64,000 bases of DNA. Source: Xanthocytophaga flava. Its GTDB lineage: Bacteria > Bacteroidota > Bacteroidia > Cytophagales > 172606-1. A program made the translations under genes and the position numbers. The stretch covers positions 62,001-126,000 of the forward strand of contig JASJOS010000008.1 in assembly GCA_030068525.1 (NCBI GenBank). The letters are read 5' to 3'. Shown here piece after piece: positions 35,024-43,656 of the stretch (its first letter is position 1; every line of letters starts with the position of its first letter). The notes beneath the pieces are model-generated. The model was given only the letters and a program-made list of their open reading frames with translations. It searched no databases and was not told the origin of the DNA.

Positions 35024-37933
35024 TTAATTTACAGTAACTCTTTCGATTGCCGTCCAGATACGTGTCGCAGCTTCTTCCAGCAAGGATATTTCTTCCGATG
35101 AAAAGGTATGTGCTTTTTGATAATGAACAAAGAGAACAGAGATTAAACGTTGATCTTTCACCTGAGGAATACCTATGGTTGCACCTACCTGTGATACTTC
35201 ATATGCCTTTTTCTCTGACTCTGTCAAATAAGGATCATTGGCAACATCATTTCGTACTACAATACGTCCTTCATGAAAAGCTCTTAGTAACTCTGTCCCG
35301 TAATCATTGTATTGGTGGATTCCCTCAATACCTGATACCCCCTGAATATAATTACACGTAATGACAGAGGTAGCGTTATCTCCACGGTCCTCAGCATAAC
35401 CTACCCGATTGGCTCCCAGATATTCCCCTACCAGACGTGCTGCCTGATAGTGTATTTCCTTCGGATCATCTAACGTTCGTAGCAGATCAGTGAGCCGAAG
35501 TAAGAAGGCTTGTTTCTCCTGGCTTTGGTGCAATAGTTGTTCTGTTTGTTTGCGTCGAGTGATATTCCGAAACAACACAGCTACTTTATCACTTTCATTA
35601 ATAGCAAAGGCATTTACTTCATACCAACCACCGATAAGTGCCTGCGCCTGTTCTTCAAACTGAACAGGGTTTCGGGTTTTGGCGACTTCTCCATAAATCT
35701 GAAACCAATGTGATTCATGATTAGGCTCAATCTCTTTCATGGTTTTGCCTACCGCATCTTTGATTCCTGTATGTTTCTCGAAGGCAGGATTCACTTCCAG
35801 AAAACGATAGTCAACAGGCTCATCAGCCTCGTTCCAGATCAGTTCAATGATACAGAAACCATCACTGATAGAATTAAAAAGGGAATAGTATTTATCCTGC
35901 ATCTGTTGAGTCTGAGTTTCATGGATTTGGCTTAGCTCCAGTTCCGATTTCTTACGTTCTGTAATGTCTTCCGAACTAGTTACAAGTCCATCACCCAGTT
36001 TTACACTTACCAGCCTGAACCAACATTCAAAACCCTGATAGGTATAGTATACTTCAAAATCATCAGATATATCTTGTTCTATTACCTTGATATATCTGTC
36101 GAAGATACCTGCTTCTTTAATTCCAGGATATTCCTCTGCATACCGTTTACCTGTTAGTTCTCGATTTCCTGCGTATTCTTTCGCTTTTTTATTTGCATAA
36201 CTCCATTCAAAGTCAATAATCTCTCCCAGTTCATCTCGGATTGTTTTAAAAACAGAAATACCTGACAGAGAAACATTAAATATAGACTCTAGTAATTCCT
36301 GACTTTCAGTAATCTGACTTTCAGACTGCTTCTCTTCAGTGATATTCTGTATCAAGTTAATATATTGCAAGGGCGCTCCCGATTCACTCCTTTTAAATAC
36401 TTTAGCCCTGATTCTGCGCCATTCAAGAGTGCCATCTTTGTGTTGGACTCTGTAATCCACCCTTCGGACCACATCCGTAAGGGTAGCCGGCATCTCATCC
36501 AGTAGTTGCCAGAGTAAACGCCGATCTTCCGGATGGACAATCTTCGTAATCCAGCGCCAGTCAGTCATCTCGTTTAGCTCCTGGTCGGAATAGCCAAAAC
36601 GGGTAAATTGTTTCCGGTTTATGTATACAATTTGTTCTTGTTCAAGATCATAAATACTAATGGTACCTGGTATAGCTTCTGTTATCTGCCGGATAAAATT
36701 AGCCTGTTCATCAATTTCAGTCTGGGCTTTCTTCTGTTCAGTTACATCCTGAGCCATTCCCAAAATCTTAATCGGATTGCCTTTGTCGTCACAGATTACT
36801 TTACCCCGGCTAAAAATATAATGCATTTCTCCGGTAGGCCAGTAAACTCGTCGCAGATATTGATAAGGCTGTTTGGTTTCTATTGCCTTTGTAATAATCT
36901 GAAGGACCTCAATCGCATCCTCTGGATTCGAAATAGAATCAATAAAGTCCAATGTCGGGGTAAATTCATGTGGTTCATAGCCCAGCAGTCGGAACATGCC
37001 ATCTGAAAAGTGAAAAGATTGTAAAGGGAGTTCACCTTCATAACTTCCCAGCCCTGCAGCCTGTTCGGCTTGTTTCATCAGAGAGTCACTGGCTTTTTGC
37101 TTTTCTTCTATTTGTTTCTGTTCAGTAATATCCTGCACTACACCATACATACGATCAATAACTCCTTTTGAATCTATCAGAAACTCCATTCGTCGGCTCA
37201 CAATTCGCACTTTCCCATCTGTTCGAATGATACGATTCGTGATTTCGAAGGAGGTCTTCTGAAGGAGGGCGTCTTGTACGGTTTGATAAAATATTTCCTG
37301 ATCGTCAGGATGTATGAAAGCAACTACTTTATCCAGTGTAATGATTTCACTTTGTGGCTCCAGACCATGAATACGATAAAGTTCATCACTCCAATATAAT
37401 TTTTCTTCACCCAAATGCCGCTCAAAATAACCCATCTTCCCGATTTTCTGAGCAGACTTAAGGCGACGTTGTTCTTCTTTGAGTTGAAGCTGTATATGTT
37501 TCGTTTCTTCAATTTCTGTAGCAAGGACAATTACTCCCGATTGACTAGGTATGGTAGACAATCGTATCCATGTATTCGTAATGGCTGATATATACTCAGA
37601 GGTAGAGATTTCCTGTTGCTTTATAGCTTTGGTAATAGCTATGAAGCAATGGGCTTGAATTGTTTCCGGGAATTCCTCCCAGATACTTTTACCTAACATT
37701 GTATTCTTCGAGCGGGCAAAAAGGATCTCAGCATGTTGATTTATATAGGTAAAACAACTGTTTTGGTCAAGTTCAAAACAGGCAACAGGTATCTTATTGA
37801 GAATTCGTTCCGCTTGCCACAAACGGGGTAAATCTGAGTCGTTATCAGATGAAAGTGTGTCTGCTCGCATAGACAAGAGAGGGAAAGATAGTTCTTCACA
37901 AATTTCAACACTGGAAATAACAAATAGAGACAA
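35024..37933 (-). CDS. Multi-PAS/GAF sensory protein without kinase domain
   Basis: A 969-residue soluble protein with about six PAS/PAC units (about residues 40-150, 155-275, 285-405, 410-535, 545-665, 675-795; PAC ends such as GVVQDITEQK, GMAQDVTEQK, SSEDITERKK). A GAF domain at about 810-965 has HYQAARLVGEYLGANRVGYAE and HYQKAHTFSSEEISLLEEAATR. In relatives a GAF like this is followed by a HisKA/HATPase module. Here the frame stops at the end of the GAF, and no kinase remnant is seen downstream. It may be a sensory scaffold or partner for a separate kinase. It is divergent from palindrome-promoter P2. Confidence 0.88.
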   Translation of the reverse strand: MSLFVISSVEICEELSFPLLSMRADTLSSDNDSDLPRLWQAERILNKIPVACFELDQNSCFTYINQHAEILFARSKNTMLGKSIWEEFPETIQAHCFIAITKAIKQQEISTSEYISAITNTWIRLSTIPSQSGVIVLATEIEETKHIQLQLKEEQRRLKSAQKIGKMGYFERHLGEEKLYWSDELYRIHGLEPQSEIITLDKVVAFIHPDDQEIFYQTVQDALLQKTSFEITNRIIRTDGKVRIVSRRMEFLIDSKGVIDRMYGVVQDITEQKQIEEKQKASDSLMKQAEQAAGLGSYEGELPLQSFHFSDGMFRLLGYEPHEFTPTLDFIDSISNPEDAIEVLQIITKAIETKQPYQYLRRVYWPTGEMHYIFSRGKVICDDKGNPIKILGMAQDVTEQKKAQTEIDEQANFIRQITEAIPGTISIYDLEQEQIVYINRKQFTRFGYSDQELNEMTDWRWITKIVHPEDRRLLWQLLDEMPATLTDVVRRVDYRVQHKDGTLEWRRIRAKVFKRSESGAPLQYINLIQNITEEKQSESQITESQELLESIFNVSLSGISVFKTIRDELGEIIDFEWSYANKKAKEYAGNRELTGKRYAEEYPGIKEAGIFDRYIKVIEQDISDDFEVYYTYQGFECWFRLVSVKLGDGLVTSSEDITERKKSELELSQIHETQTQQMQDKYYSLFNSISDGFCIIELIWNEADEPVDYRFLEVNPAFEKHTGIKDAVGKTMKEIEPNHESHWFQIYGEVAKTRNPVQFEEQAQALIGGWYEVNAFAINESDKVAVLFRNITRRKQTEQLLHQSQEKQAFLLRLTDLLRTLDDPKEIHYQAARLVGEYLGANRVGYAEDRGDNATSVITCNYIQGVSGIEGIHQYNDYGTELLRAFHEGRIVVRNDVANDPYLTESEKKAYEVSQVGATIGIPQVKDQRLISVLFVHYQKAHTFSSEEISLLEEAATRIWTAIERVTVN

Positions 37934-38071
37934 TCAGCATTGTATGGAATGTATAGATACTGTATTATTCTTACCAAGAAAGAACTGTCAGTTATACACA
38001 ATGTAAGCATATATTTTCGCAAAATTGTGCCAACTCAGGAAAACTTATTTCGCTATTATTCTCATATGTGA

Positions 38072-38137
38072 TAAATACTTGTTTTGACAAATGCGTATTT
38101 ACCCTCTTTTATAGATTTATACTAATCTCCAACTTTG
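38072..38137 (+). promoter_or_regulatory. Palindrome-promoter P2
   Basis: TAAATAC (38072-38078), 16 nt, GTATTTA (38095-38101), exactly 32 nt, TTTG (38134-38137) in CAACTTTG. CCTCTTTT follows the palindrome as in P1 and P3. It lies 139 nt from the divergent PAS/GAF gene start. Confidence 0.68.
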
Positions 38138-38308
38138 CAGTGTGTTGATTATCAGGATATACTTCTATTTACTACAGTAGAGACTATATAAAAATAGAAT
38201 GCGACGTTGAATACAAAATGCTTTATGCATACAGAATGGTTTACTGCAATCATCAGTTGAAATGTTATCAACTGGTTAGTTTAAATAGATTGTGGTAAAT
38301 GGAAAAAA

Positions 38309-38383
38309 TTTCAGGGGTAAACGATTCGTACCCTAAGGATGACTTAGCTGTAACTACCACTTATAACCTGTTTATCCCTGAAA
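38309..38383 (+). other. Conserved long-stem hairpin, copy in unit 2
   Basis: The 14-nt arms TTTCAGGGGTAAAC and GTTTATCCCTGAAA pair with one G-T wobble. An inner stem CTAAG/CTTAG (38333-38347) is followed by TAACTACCACTTATAACCT. The 32-nt 3' segment (38351-38382) differs at only 3 positions from 45019-45050. Confidence 0.6.
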
Positions 38384-38466
38384 CATCTTACTTAGCTGTC
38401 AGGAGTATCTTGAAACAGTAGATACTAGCCTATAAAGTAATTACTGATTATGCAGCCAAAGTTGAG

Positions 38467-38496
38467 AAAAGCCTTCCTGATTCAGAAAGGTTTTTT
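38467..38496 (+). terminator. Intrinsic terminator of unit 2
   Basis: AAAAGCCTT..CTGATTCAG..AAAGG then six Ts. It closely resembles the unit 1 terminator, including the CTGATTCAG apex. Confidence 0.75.
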
Positions 38497-39529
38497 CTGT
38501 TCGCTACTGAAAATCGTACAAAGTTGGATGCAATACATCCAGCATACATAGTTTTCCGAATTAATGAATTGTTTATACACAAATCAGTCAATAAATTTAT
38601 CAGAGTGCAGCTGGAAATCGTAAATAAACAGCCCCACAGATACAGCTTATCTGTCAGTTGACAAAGCTTCAGAAATTAAAACGGAGCTGAGCTGGTAAAA
38701 TTATTACAGGAAAACCAATACAAAAAGTCCCGACAAACTTAATTTATCTTACTGAAAGAATAATGAAAGGGACAATAAGCCAACATAGGAAGAGAAATTT
38801 ATCTAAAAATAAGTATCGCCTATGCTCTTAGTTTATACTCTTTTGAAAGCACCTACGTCAGTTTTGTAAAATTATCTCCCATTCAAAGCTTGGGAATATC
38901 TCGGCTTAGATATCACTACTCGAAGATACCTACCAAATAGTCTGTTAAGGGACTGGTATGACTGAAAGAGTAACTAGCCACTCTCTGCTATTAGTGTGAC
39001 GAGTAAAGCCGCCAACCTCTTTACAATTTACAACTTCTTTTACCCTATGCAGAGAAGTTGTGGCTGGATGAACAATGGTGGAATGACTTTCATCAGTTGC
39101 TGCATACACTGGCTACAGGTGAAAAAGTTTACTATTGATTGACTCTGCTAATACTCCCATATCAGTATGTACAGAGACGAAGACAGACTCCACTTCATGA
39201 CACGGACCTTTGTAGTAGAATAAGCAGGCGAACAGGAATAGTTTTTTACGCAATCTATGTCTGATCAGGAGTAAATGTTTTTGGTTAAGTGAGTTATCCT
39301 GAAAGAATCTTCCCGACACAAATGTACAGGTGTGACAAATAACGAAGTGCTGGTTGATTGGTTAAATGATACTATAATCAAGGAGTGACTGACTTGTAAT
39401 AGAATCATTTAGGAAATCATAAAATCAGATAAAATACATGAGTAATAGAACAAAGGGAAAAGTATCCTGGAATGCCAGCATGGTACATTGACCTGATGGT
39501 ACGAAATAACAGTTATATAGTAAGGCACC
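38497..39529. other. One-kilobase region without intact genes
   Basis: No intact gene is supported. An inverted pair (TACCAAATAGTC/GACTGGTA) is near 38929-38958. At 39052-39221 short, protein-like stretches in two frames (EKLWLDEQWWNDFHQLLHTL, then RDEDRLHFMTRTFVVE) are broken by stops, possibly a decayed gene. The leader of the DUF421 gene occupies the right end. Confidence 0.35.
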
Positions 39530-40318
39530 ATGAAAAAAGAAGACATTCATTTAGGAGATTGGCAACGAATTTTGTTAGGGGATGCTCCTGCTATTTTTCT
39601 ATTAGAGGTATTTCTGCGAACAATCTTTATTTTTTTGTTTTTGCTGGTAATAACTCGTCTTCTTGGAAAAAGAATGAATGCACAGTTGAGTCTCACAGAA
39701 ATGTCTGTGATGATTACACTTGGTGCTATTGTTTCAGCTCCAATGCAAGATCCGATACGTGGTCTCCTACCAGGTGTTGTGATTCTTCTCTGTGTGCTTG
39801 TTGTACTAAGGGGGCTTAACCTACTTTCGTATAAATACCGAAAGATAGAGTTACTCGTACAGGGAGATGTACGCCTATTAGTAAAAGATGGCATCTTACA
39901 ACTTGATCAGATCCGTCAGGAAGGTTTTGAACGCGAGCAGATCTTTGCTCATCTCCGTTCAGAAAATATTATACATTTAGGTCAAATAGCACGAGTATAT
40001 CTGGAAGCATGTGGTACGTTGAGTATCTATAAAAGTGTATCTCCTAAACCTGGGTTATCCGTTTTGCCCTCCAACGATCGGATCTTAGTAAACCGACAGG
40101 CAAAGACACATTCACATCTGGCTTGCGCCAGTTGTGGTTATGTGGTAACGTCAGCAGTACACAGTGTCAAGGCATTGTGCCCTAATTGCCAGTCGATTGC
40201 CTGGACAGAAGCTTTTATAAAAGACACCACTATTCAGAATAAAAATCCTCATTCTGGTCCAACGGATCCGGAACTGACAAAAGATGATCAGAAGAATATT
40301 TCTTCCTATACACATTAA
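39530..40318 (+). CDS. DUF421 (YetF-like) membrane protein with C-terminal zinc ribbon
   Basis: A 262-residue protein. Three membrane helices (about 20-38, 58-75, 80-98) include the family signature RLLGKRMNAQLSLTEMSVMI. The soluble alpha/beta domain that follows (about 105-180) contains VQGDVRLLVKDGILQLDQIR and the family's REQIFAHLR region. A C-terminal extension carries two CxxC knuckles, CASCGY and CPNCQS, a probable zinc ribbon. Bacillus YetF/YdfS homologues have roles in spore or envelope functions; the role here is unknown. Its leader lies in a long non-coding stretch; palindrome-promoter P3 follows its stop. Confidence 0.9.
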   Translation: MKKEDIHLGDWQRILLGDAPAIFLLEVFLRTIFIFLFLLVITRLLGKRMNAQLSLTEMSVMITLGAIVSAPMQDPIRGLLPGVVILLCVLVVLRGLNLLSYKYRKIELLVQGDVRLLVKDGILQLDQIRQEGFEREQIFAHLRSENIIHLGQIARVYLEACGTLSIYKSVSPKPGLSVLPSNDRILVNRQAKTHSHLACASCGYVVTSAVHSVKALCPNCQSIAWTEAFIKDTTIQNKNPHSGPTDPELTKDDQKNISSYTH

Positions 40319-40343
40319 TAGACCAGAAGCAAAGGGATTGTGG

Positions 40344-40409
40344 TAAATACCTGTTTTGACAAATGCGTATTTACCCTCTTTTTTCACTGAAACTTTTCTG
40401 CGAACTTCG
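40344..40409 (+). promoter_or_regulatory. Palindrome-promoter P3
   Basis: TAAATAC (40344-40350), 16 nt, GTATTTA (40367-40373), exactly 32 nt, TTCG (40406-40409) in GAACTTCG, one base off the -7 consensus. The palindrome core CTGTTTTGACAAATGC is identical to P2 except its first base. Confidence 0.62.
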
Positions 40410-40532
40410 TTTCGCATTATTGACAAGGTACTATACAGGTAAGATCTGGAATATGTGTGCTTACTAGTACAATCCAGCAAGAAACCGGTTATTATCGTTA
40501 GAGGCGAACATATAGAATAATAGAAGGTAAAT

Positions 40533-40607
40533 CTTAGGGGTAAACAGTGATTTTTTGTAAGATAAAGATTAATATATATAAACCACTTACCCTGGTTTAT
40601 CCCTAAG
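40533..40607 (+). other. Conserved long-stem hairpin, copy in unit 3
   Basis: The 13-nt arms CTTAGGGGTAAAC (40533-40545) and GTTTATCCCTAAG (40595-40607) pair with one G-T wobble. The 3' side carries AAACCACTTACCCTG, matching the ACCACTTA core of the other two hairpins. It lies in the leader of the 28-residue peptide gene. Confidence 0.55.
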
Positions 40608-40629
40608 GTTTATTTTAAGAAGCAATTTT

Positions 40630-40716
40630 ATGTTAGTTATAAGATTTCTTTTACTTATCCTCGTTATCTTATTCATAGGCTACAAAATTTTCTCTGTGTC
40701 AGAGAGCTTTTTGTAG
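40630..40716 (+). CDS. Small hydrophobic peptide, type I toxin-like
   Basis: A 28-codon frame starting MLVIRFLLLILVILFIGYKI and ending SVSESFL. It has a single strongly hydrophobic helix with one Arg near the N-terminus and a Lys/Ser end, the general shape of type I toxin peptides and of small membrane regulators. The start lies 22 nt after the long-stem hairpin with an AAGAAG purine run before it. The stop codon falls inside the terminator stem. No antisense RNA has been shown. It may be by chance, but the frame sits in a promoter-hairpin-terminator unit with no other product. Confidence 0.4.
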   Translation: MLVIRFLLLILVILFIGYKIFSVSESFL

Positions 40717-40721
40717 CCTAT
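40675..40721. terminator. Bidirectional terminator between unit 3 and the NarL regulator
   Basis: The outer stem ATAGGCTACAAAA/TTTTGTAGCCTAT (13 bp) encloses an inner stem TCTCTG/CAGAGA. T-rich ACTTTTATAT follows on the plus strand. It serves the rightward unit 3 and the leftward regulator gene. Confidence 0.75.
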
Positions 40722-40740
40722 ACTTTTATATAGTAACTAA

Positions 40741-41478
40741 TCAGTCCAGTAAATGATGGGAGGAGGCAAAATGAATCAGCATAGCCGTATTGTTGCAGCC
40801 GGTTTTAGCAAGCAGGCTTTGACGATGATTCTCAATGGTTCTTTTGCTGGTGAAGAGCAGATCTGCGATTTTGGCATTTGTATAACCTTTAGCTACCAAT
40901 TGAAGAATCTCCATTTCTCTCTTGGATAATCCTATTCCTTCTGACTGCCCGGTGTGTGCTGCGTCTGCTCTGGGACCTAGCTTTTCTGATTTGGTAACAT
41001 TTTCCATAGAAGTAACAGGCGAGGATACTGAATCTGCATAAGTCACTGGTATTTCACTATGAGAAAGTTTACCCAACAATGACAATGTAATTTGCGCTGT
41101 TACATAACGACTTCCTTTATGTACAATTTCGATAGCATGGATTAGTTCTTCGCGTCCTGCTGATTTGAGAAGATAACCTTGTGCACCAGCTTGAAACACT
41201 TTCGCAATCAGATGCTCATTTTCTACCATAGAAAGAATTAGTACTTTAGTTTCGGGGTGGTTTCTGGCTATATAGGTAGTTGTTTCCAGACCATCCATTT
41301 CTGGCATATTCATATCCAGCAGCACTACATCTATTTTTTCTCTCTCCAGTTGTTCCAGAACTTCCTTTCCATTAGAAGCTTCCGCCACCACTTGAATTGA
41401 AGCATCTGAGAATGTGAGCACCGCTTTTAGGCCATCACGGATGATTTTATGGTCGTCGGCTAATAATAGGTTAATCAT
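40741..41478 (-). CDS. NarL/FixJ-family response regulator
   Basis: A 245-residue regulator. Receiver residues: D8-D9 acidic pair, phosphoacceptor D55 in VVLLDMNMPEMDG, and Lys near 105 in YLLKSAG. A linker of about 50 residues rich in Ser/Thr precedes the LuxR helix-turn-helix (about 178-238; LSKREMEILQLVAKGYTNAKI, TIENHRQSLLAK). Its partner is probably a HisKA_3 kinase such as the one at 24142. It is the only receiver with a DNA-binding output in the window, and it is flanked by palindrome-promoters, so it is a candidate regulator of them; this is inference only. Confidence 0.95.
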   Translation of the reverse strand: MINLLLADDHKIIRDGLKAVLTFSDASIQVVAEASNGKEVLEQLEREKIDVVLLDMNMPEMDGLETTTYIARNHPETKVLILSMVENEHLIAKVFQAGAQGYLLKSAGREELIHAIEIVHKGSRYVTAQITLSLLGKLSHSEIPVTYADSVSSPVTSMENVTKSEKLGPRADAAHTGQSEGIGLSKREMEILQLVAKGYTNAKIADLLFTSKRTIENHRQSLLAKTGCNNTAMLIHFASSHHLLD

Positions 41479-41948
41479 AACTTCTTTTGATTGAGTAAGT
41501 GTGGCAAATAAAGTACAATCCTGTTGCCAATCAGAGATAATTTTGAGCTTTTTTACTCATTCTTAACCTTTTTATAAAGGAGTTGATAGCACAAGCTAAT
41601 ATATAAAAAATTATGCCTGTCACTTTTATAAATTTGTGAAATTTCCCCCCAAGAGGCAAAAGAAAAAAAAGATTGGTTTTGAGTTCTTTTTCAGCCTGTT
41701 ACTTGTTGGTATCATTTATCAAAAAGGGTGATAATGGCGTAAAGTTAATTTTCTTCTGCACAGCAGATATACTCAACCCAACTAAAGTTCGGCACAAACT
41801 TTGTGCGAAAGGAGTAATAAGCCAAACCATACATTTTCTGCTAAATTTGCTAACAGGAGAGTACTCAATCTTCCTGACAGGTAGTGCTTTACTTTTTAAG
41901 TGAGTTCTTTCTATCTCCCTTGTAACTCCTTTATCAACTTTTAACTGT
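41479..41948. other. Intergenic region with an imperfect palindrome
   Basis: Divergent spacer between the NarL regulator and a secreted protein. Besides the palindrome at 41788-41809 I see only AT-rich sequence. A 76-codon rightward frame (41673-41903) overlaps it and lacks coding character. Confidence 0.35.
41788..41809 (+). promoter_or_regulatory. Imperfect palindrome upstream of the secreted protein
   Basis: TTCGGCACAAA and TTTGTGCGAA around a central C (one bulged G) form a compact dyad about 140 nt before the ATG at 41949. It could be an operator or a short hairpin. Confidence 0.3.
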
Positions 41949-42707
41949 ATGAAAAGAAAATATTACAGTTTACTCTTAGTGATAGTATTTACAACCTTAC
42001 TCAGTTCTATCCCAAATTTATCTGCTCAAACTGATCAGAAATTTGTGGTTGAACCAGGTCAGATTCCTATCAGGATAATTCCGTTTAACGATCAATATAC
42101 ATTTAGCAATTTTAGACAAGGTACTATCAGCTTTCACAACGGACAGGTAGTGGGAGCCTTACTGAATTACAACCGATTATTTGGAGAAATCCAATTTATC
42201 AATTCAAAGGGTGATACATTATCTTTTGCTCAGGAAAAGCTTATACAACAGATTAATATAGATGATGAACTATTTTATTATGATCCAGAGAATGGATATG
42301 TAAATGTCGCTATAATGTATTTATTTGTCAAACTAGCCGAAAAACAACTATTTACGCTAGAAGGATCAAAAGGTAACAATGGAAGGTTTTCCGGATATTT
42401 TGGTCCCACAATTTATGGTAATCGTGGACATAGTCTTGAAACTTCAGAGGACGGAACTATCGAAGCAAATAAGTTATTCAGGCAAGAAACCAAATATACA
42501 TTAACTTTTCGTAAAAGAATATATTATTATTTTGTTGATCAGAATAATCGTATTCATAAGGCCAGTGTGTATGCTGTACGGAAAATATTTTCCCGATATC
42601 GAAAGGAGATTAACCAATATTTGATTGGTAACCCTATTAACTTCAAAGATCCTCATGATTTACATAAGTTGCTTACATTTTGTACCCAGTTATCAGACCA
42701 AAAATAA
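41949..42707 (+). CDS. Secreted hypothetical protein
   Basis: A 252-residue protein with a clear Sec signal peptide (KRKYYSLLLVIVFTTLLSS..., cleavage after LSA, about residue 26). The mature part is beta-rich and Tyr/Phe-rich (YNRLFGEIQFINSKGDTLSF, FRKRIYYYFVDQNNRIHKAS) and has no Cys lipobox. It is therefore probably periplasmic or surface-associated. Similar proteins of unknown function are common in Cytophagales. It is monocistronic, with the P4 unit about 190 nt further on. No function is assigned. Confidence 0.75.
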   Translation: MKRKYYSLLLVIVFTTLLSSIPNLSAQTDQKFVVEPGQIPIRIIPFNDQYTFSNFRQGTISFHNGQVVGALLNYNRLFGEIQFINSKGDTLSFAQEKLIQQINIDDELFYYDPENGYVNVAIMYLFVKLAEKQLFTLEGSKGNNGRFSGYFGPTIYGNRGHSLETSEDGTIEANKLFRQETKYTLTFRKRIYYYFVDQNNRIHKASVYAVRKIFSRYRKEINQYLIGNPINFKDPHDLHKLLTFCTQLSDQK

Positions 42708-42897
42708 TGGCAACACATGAAAGAACTTTGTGATAAGTAAGCTGTACATAATCCATAAATATATACCTAAATAAAGATTCCTTCATTTATGAGGAAAACC
42801 ATCCGGATTAATAAAAGCAAAGAAACATTGTCATACAAAGCCTTGTCTAACTATTTGATAAAGAATAGATAATTCTGTTGGAAGCCTCTTCTTGCGT

Positions 42898-42963
42898 TAA
42901 ATACATGTTTTGCAAAATAGGTATTTACGCTCTTTCTATATCAATAGATATTGTACAAATTTG
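42898..42963 (+). promoter_or_regulatory. Palindrome-promoter P4
   Basis: TAAATAC (42898-42904), 16 nt, GTATTTA (42921-42927), exactly 32 nt, TTTG (42960-42963). The predicted start site falls just before the ATG at 42975 and rules out a TTG start at 42951 that would lie inside the -7 box. Confidence 0.68.
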
Positions 42964-42974
42964 CTTCTGTCAAT

Positions 42975-43406
42975 ATGGATTTATTCCCTTTAACGCTTAT
43001 GATATCTATTCCAACACAGCAGATTCTACTAATAGAAGACAATGCTGACTACCGCTGGGAGTTGGCTTGTTGTCTGGAGACATCTTTGAGCAATTGCCAG
43101 ATTGTTACCCTTTCTGAAAATGAACAGGCATTAGCCTGGCTTAGTTATGCACCTGTACAGCCTGATCTGATTTTGTGGAGTGTAGATATGATGCTGAAAG
43201 ATAATTTTCAACAGATTATAGCTATCCAGAATAATGACGTGTGTAAATATGTACCCATTGTAGCCTTGGCAGATTATTGCAATGAAGAATGGATACTACG
43301 TTGCTATAGAATGGGAGTGAAAGCCTATGTAGTAAAACCTCACTCAAAAGGAGAATGTCTGGCACTCGAGCGAATTATTGAGTCGTTTCAGCCTATCACT
43401 ACCTAA
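42975..43406 (+). CDS. Pseudo-receiver (response-regulator-like) protein
   Basis: A 143-residue lone receiver fold. The acidic pocket E21-D22 (LLIEDNADY) and the C-terminal Lys (YVVKPHS) are kept. At the phosphoacceptor position the sequence is LILWSVDMML, so Ser69 replaces Asp (unless the alignment slips two residues to Asp71), and the conserved Thr/Ser after strand 4 is Ala (IVALADYC). It is therefore probably not phosphorylated in the normal way and may act as a binding module. The ATG at 42975 or 42999 is the start; an upstream TTG would overlap the -7 box of P4. Confidence 0.75.
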   Translation: MDLFPLTLMISIPTQQILLIEDNADYRWELACCLETSLSNCQIVTLSENEQALAWLSYAPVQPDLILWSVDMMLKDNFQQIIAIQNNDVCKYVPIVALADYCNEEWILRCYRMGVKAYVVKPHSKGECLALERIIESFQPITT

Positions 43407-43505
43407 CCAACTTATGTGTGAGAGTTACTTTCTGATTAAATCAAAAACGGATTATAATTAATCCTGGAAGGTGGCCATTTAGTAATTAGTGTATCAGACT
43501 TGCGT

Positions 43506-43571
43506 TAAATACTTATTTTACAAAATGCGTATTTAATACCTTTTATTCTCTGCAAAGCTTACTAATATTTG
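43506..43571 (+). promoter_or_regulatory. Palindrome-promoter P5
   Basis: TAAATAC (43506-43512), 16 nt, GTATTTA (43529-43535), exactly 32 nt, TTTG (43568-43571). Preceded by TGCGT as in P1 and P4. The coiled-coil gene starts 85 nt after the -7 box. Confidence 0.68.
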
Positions 43572-43656
43572 TAGTTCCCTACCACTCAATTTTGGTAAAC
43601 AGGAGATTAGATGGAAACGTATTCTATTTGTTAATCACTACTAAAACTTTAAAGCT

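Larger units (their letters stand above)
38142..38496 (+). ncRNA. Candidate structured RNA (unit 2)
   Basis: Inferred transcript of about 355 nt from P2 to the terminator at 38467. It contains the long-stem hairpin at 38309-38383. The longest sensible frames are 26 codons (MLYAYRMVYCNHQ) and a 33-codon one crossing the terminator, neither convincing. The plan (palindrome promoter, hairpin, terminator) is shared with units 3 and 6. Confidence 0.45.

Noticed and set aside
39113-39319. A 68-codon leftward frame in the empty 38.5-39.5 kb region
   Set aside because: No family features; probably a shadow of the broken plus-strand segments there.
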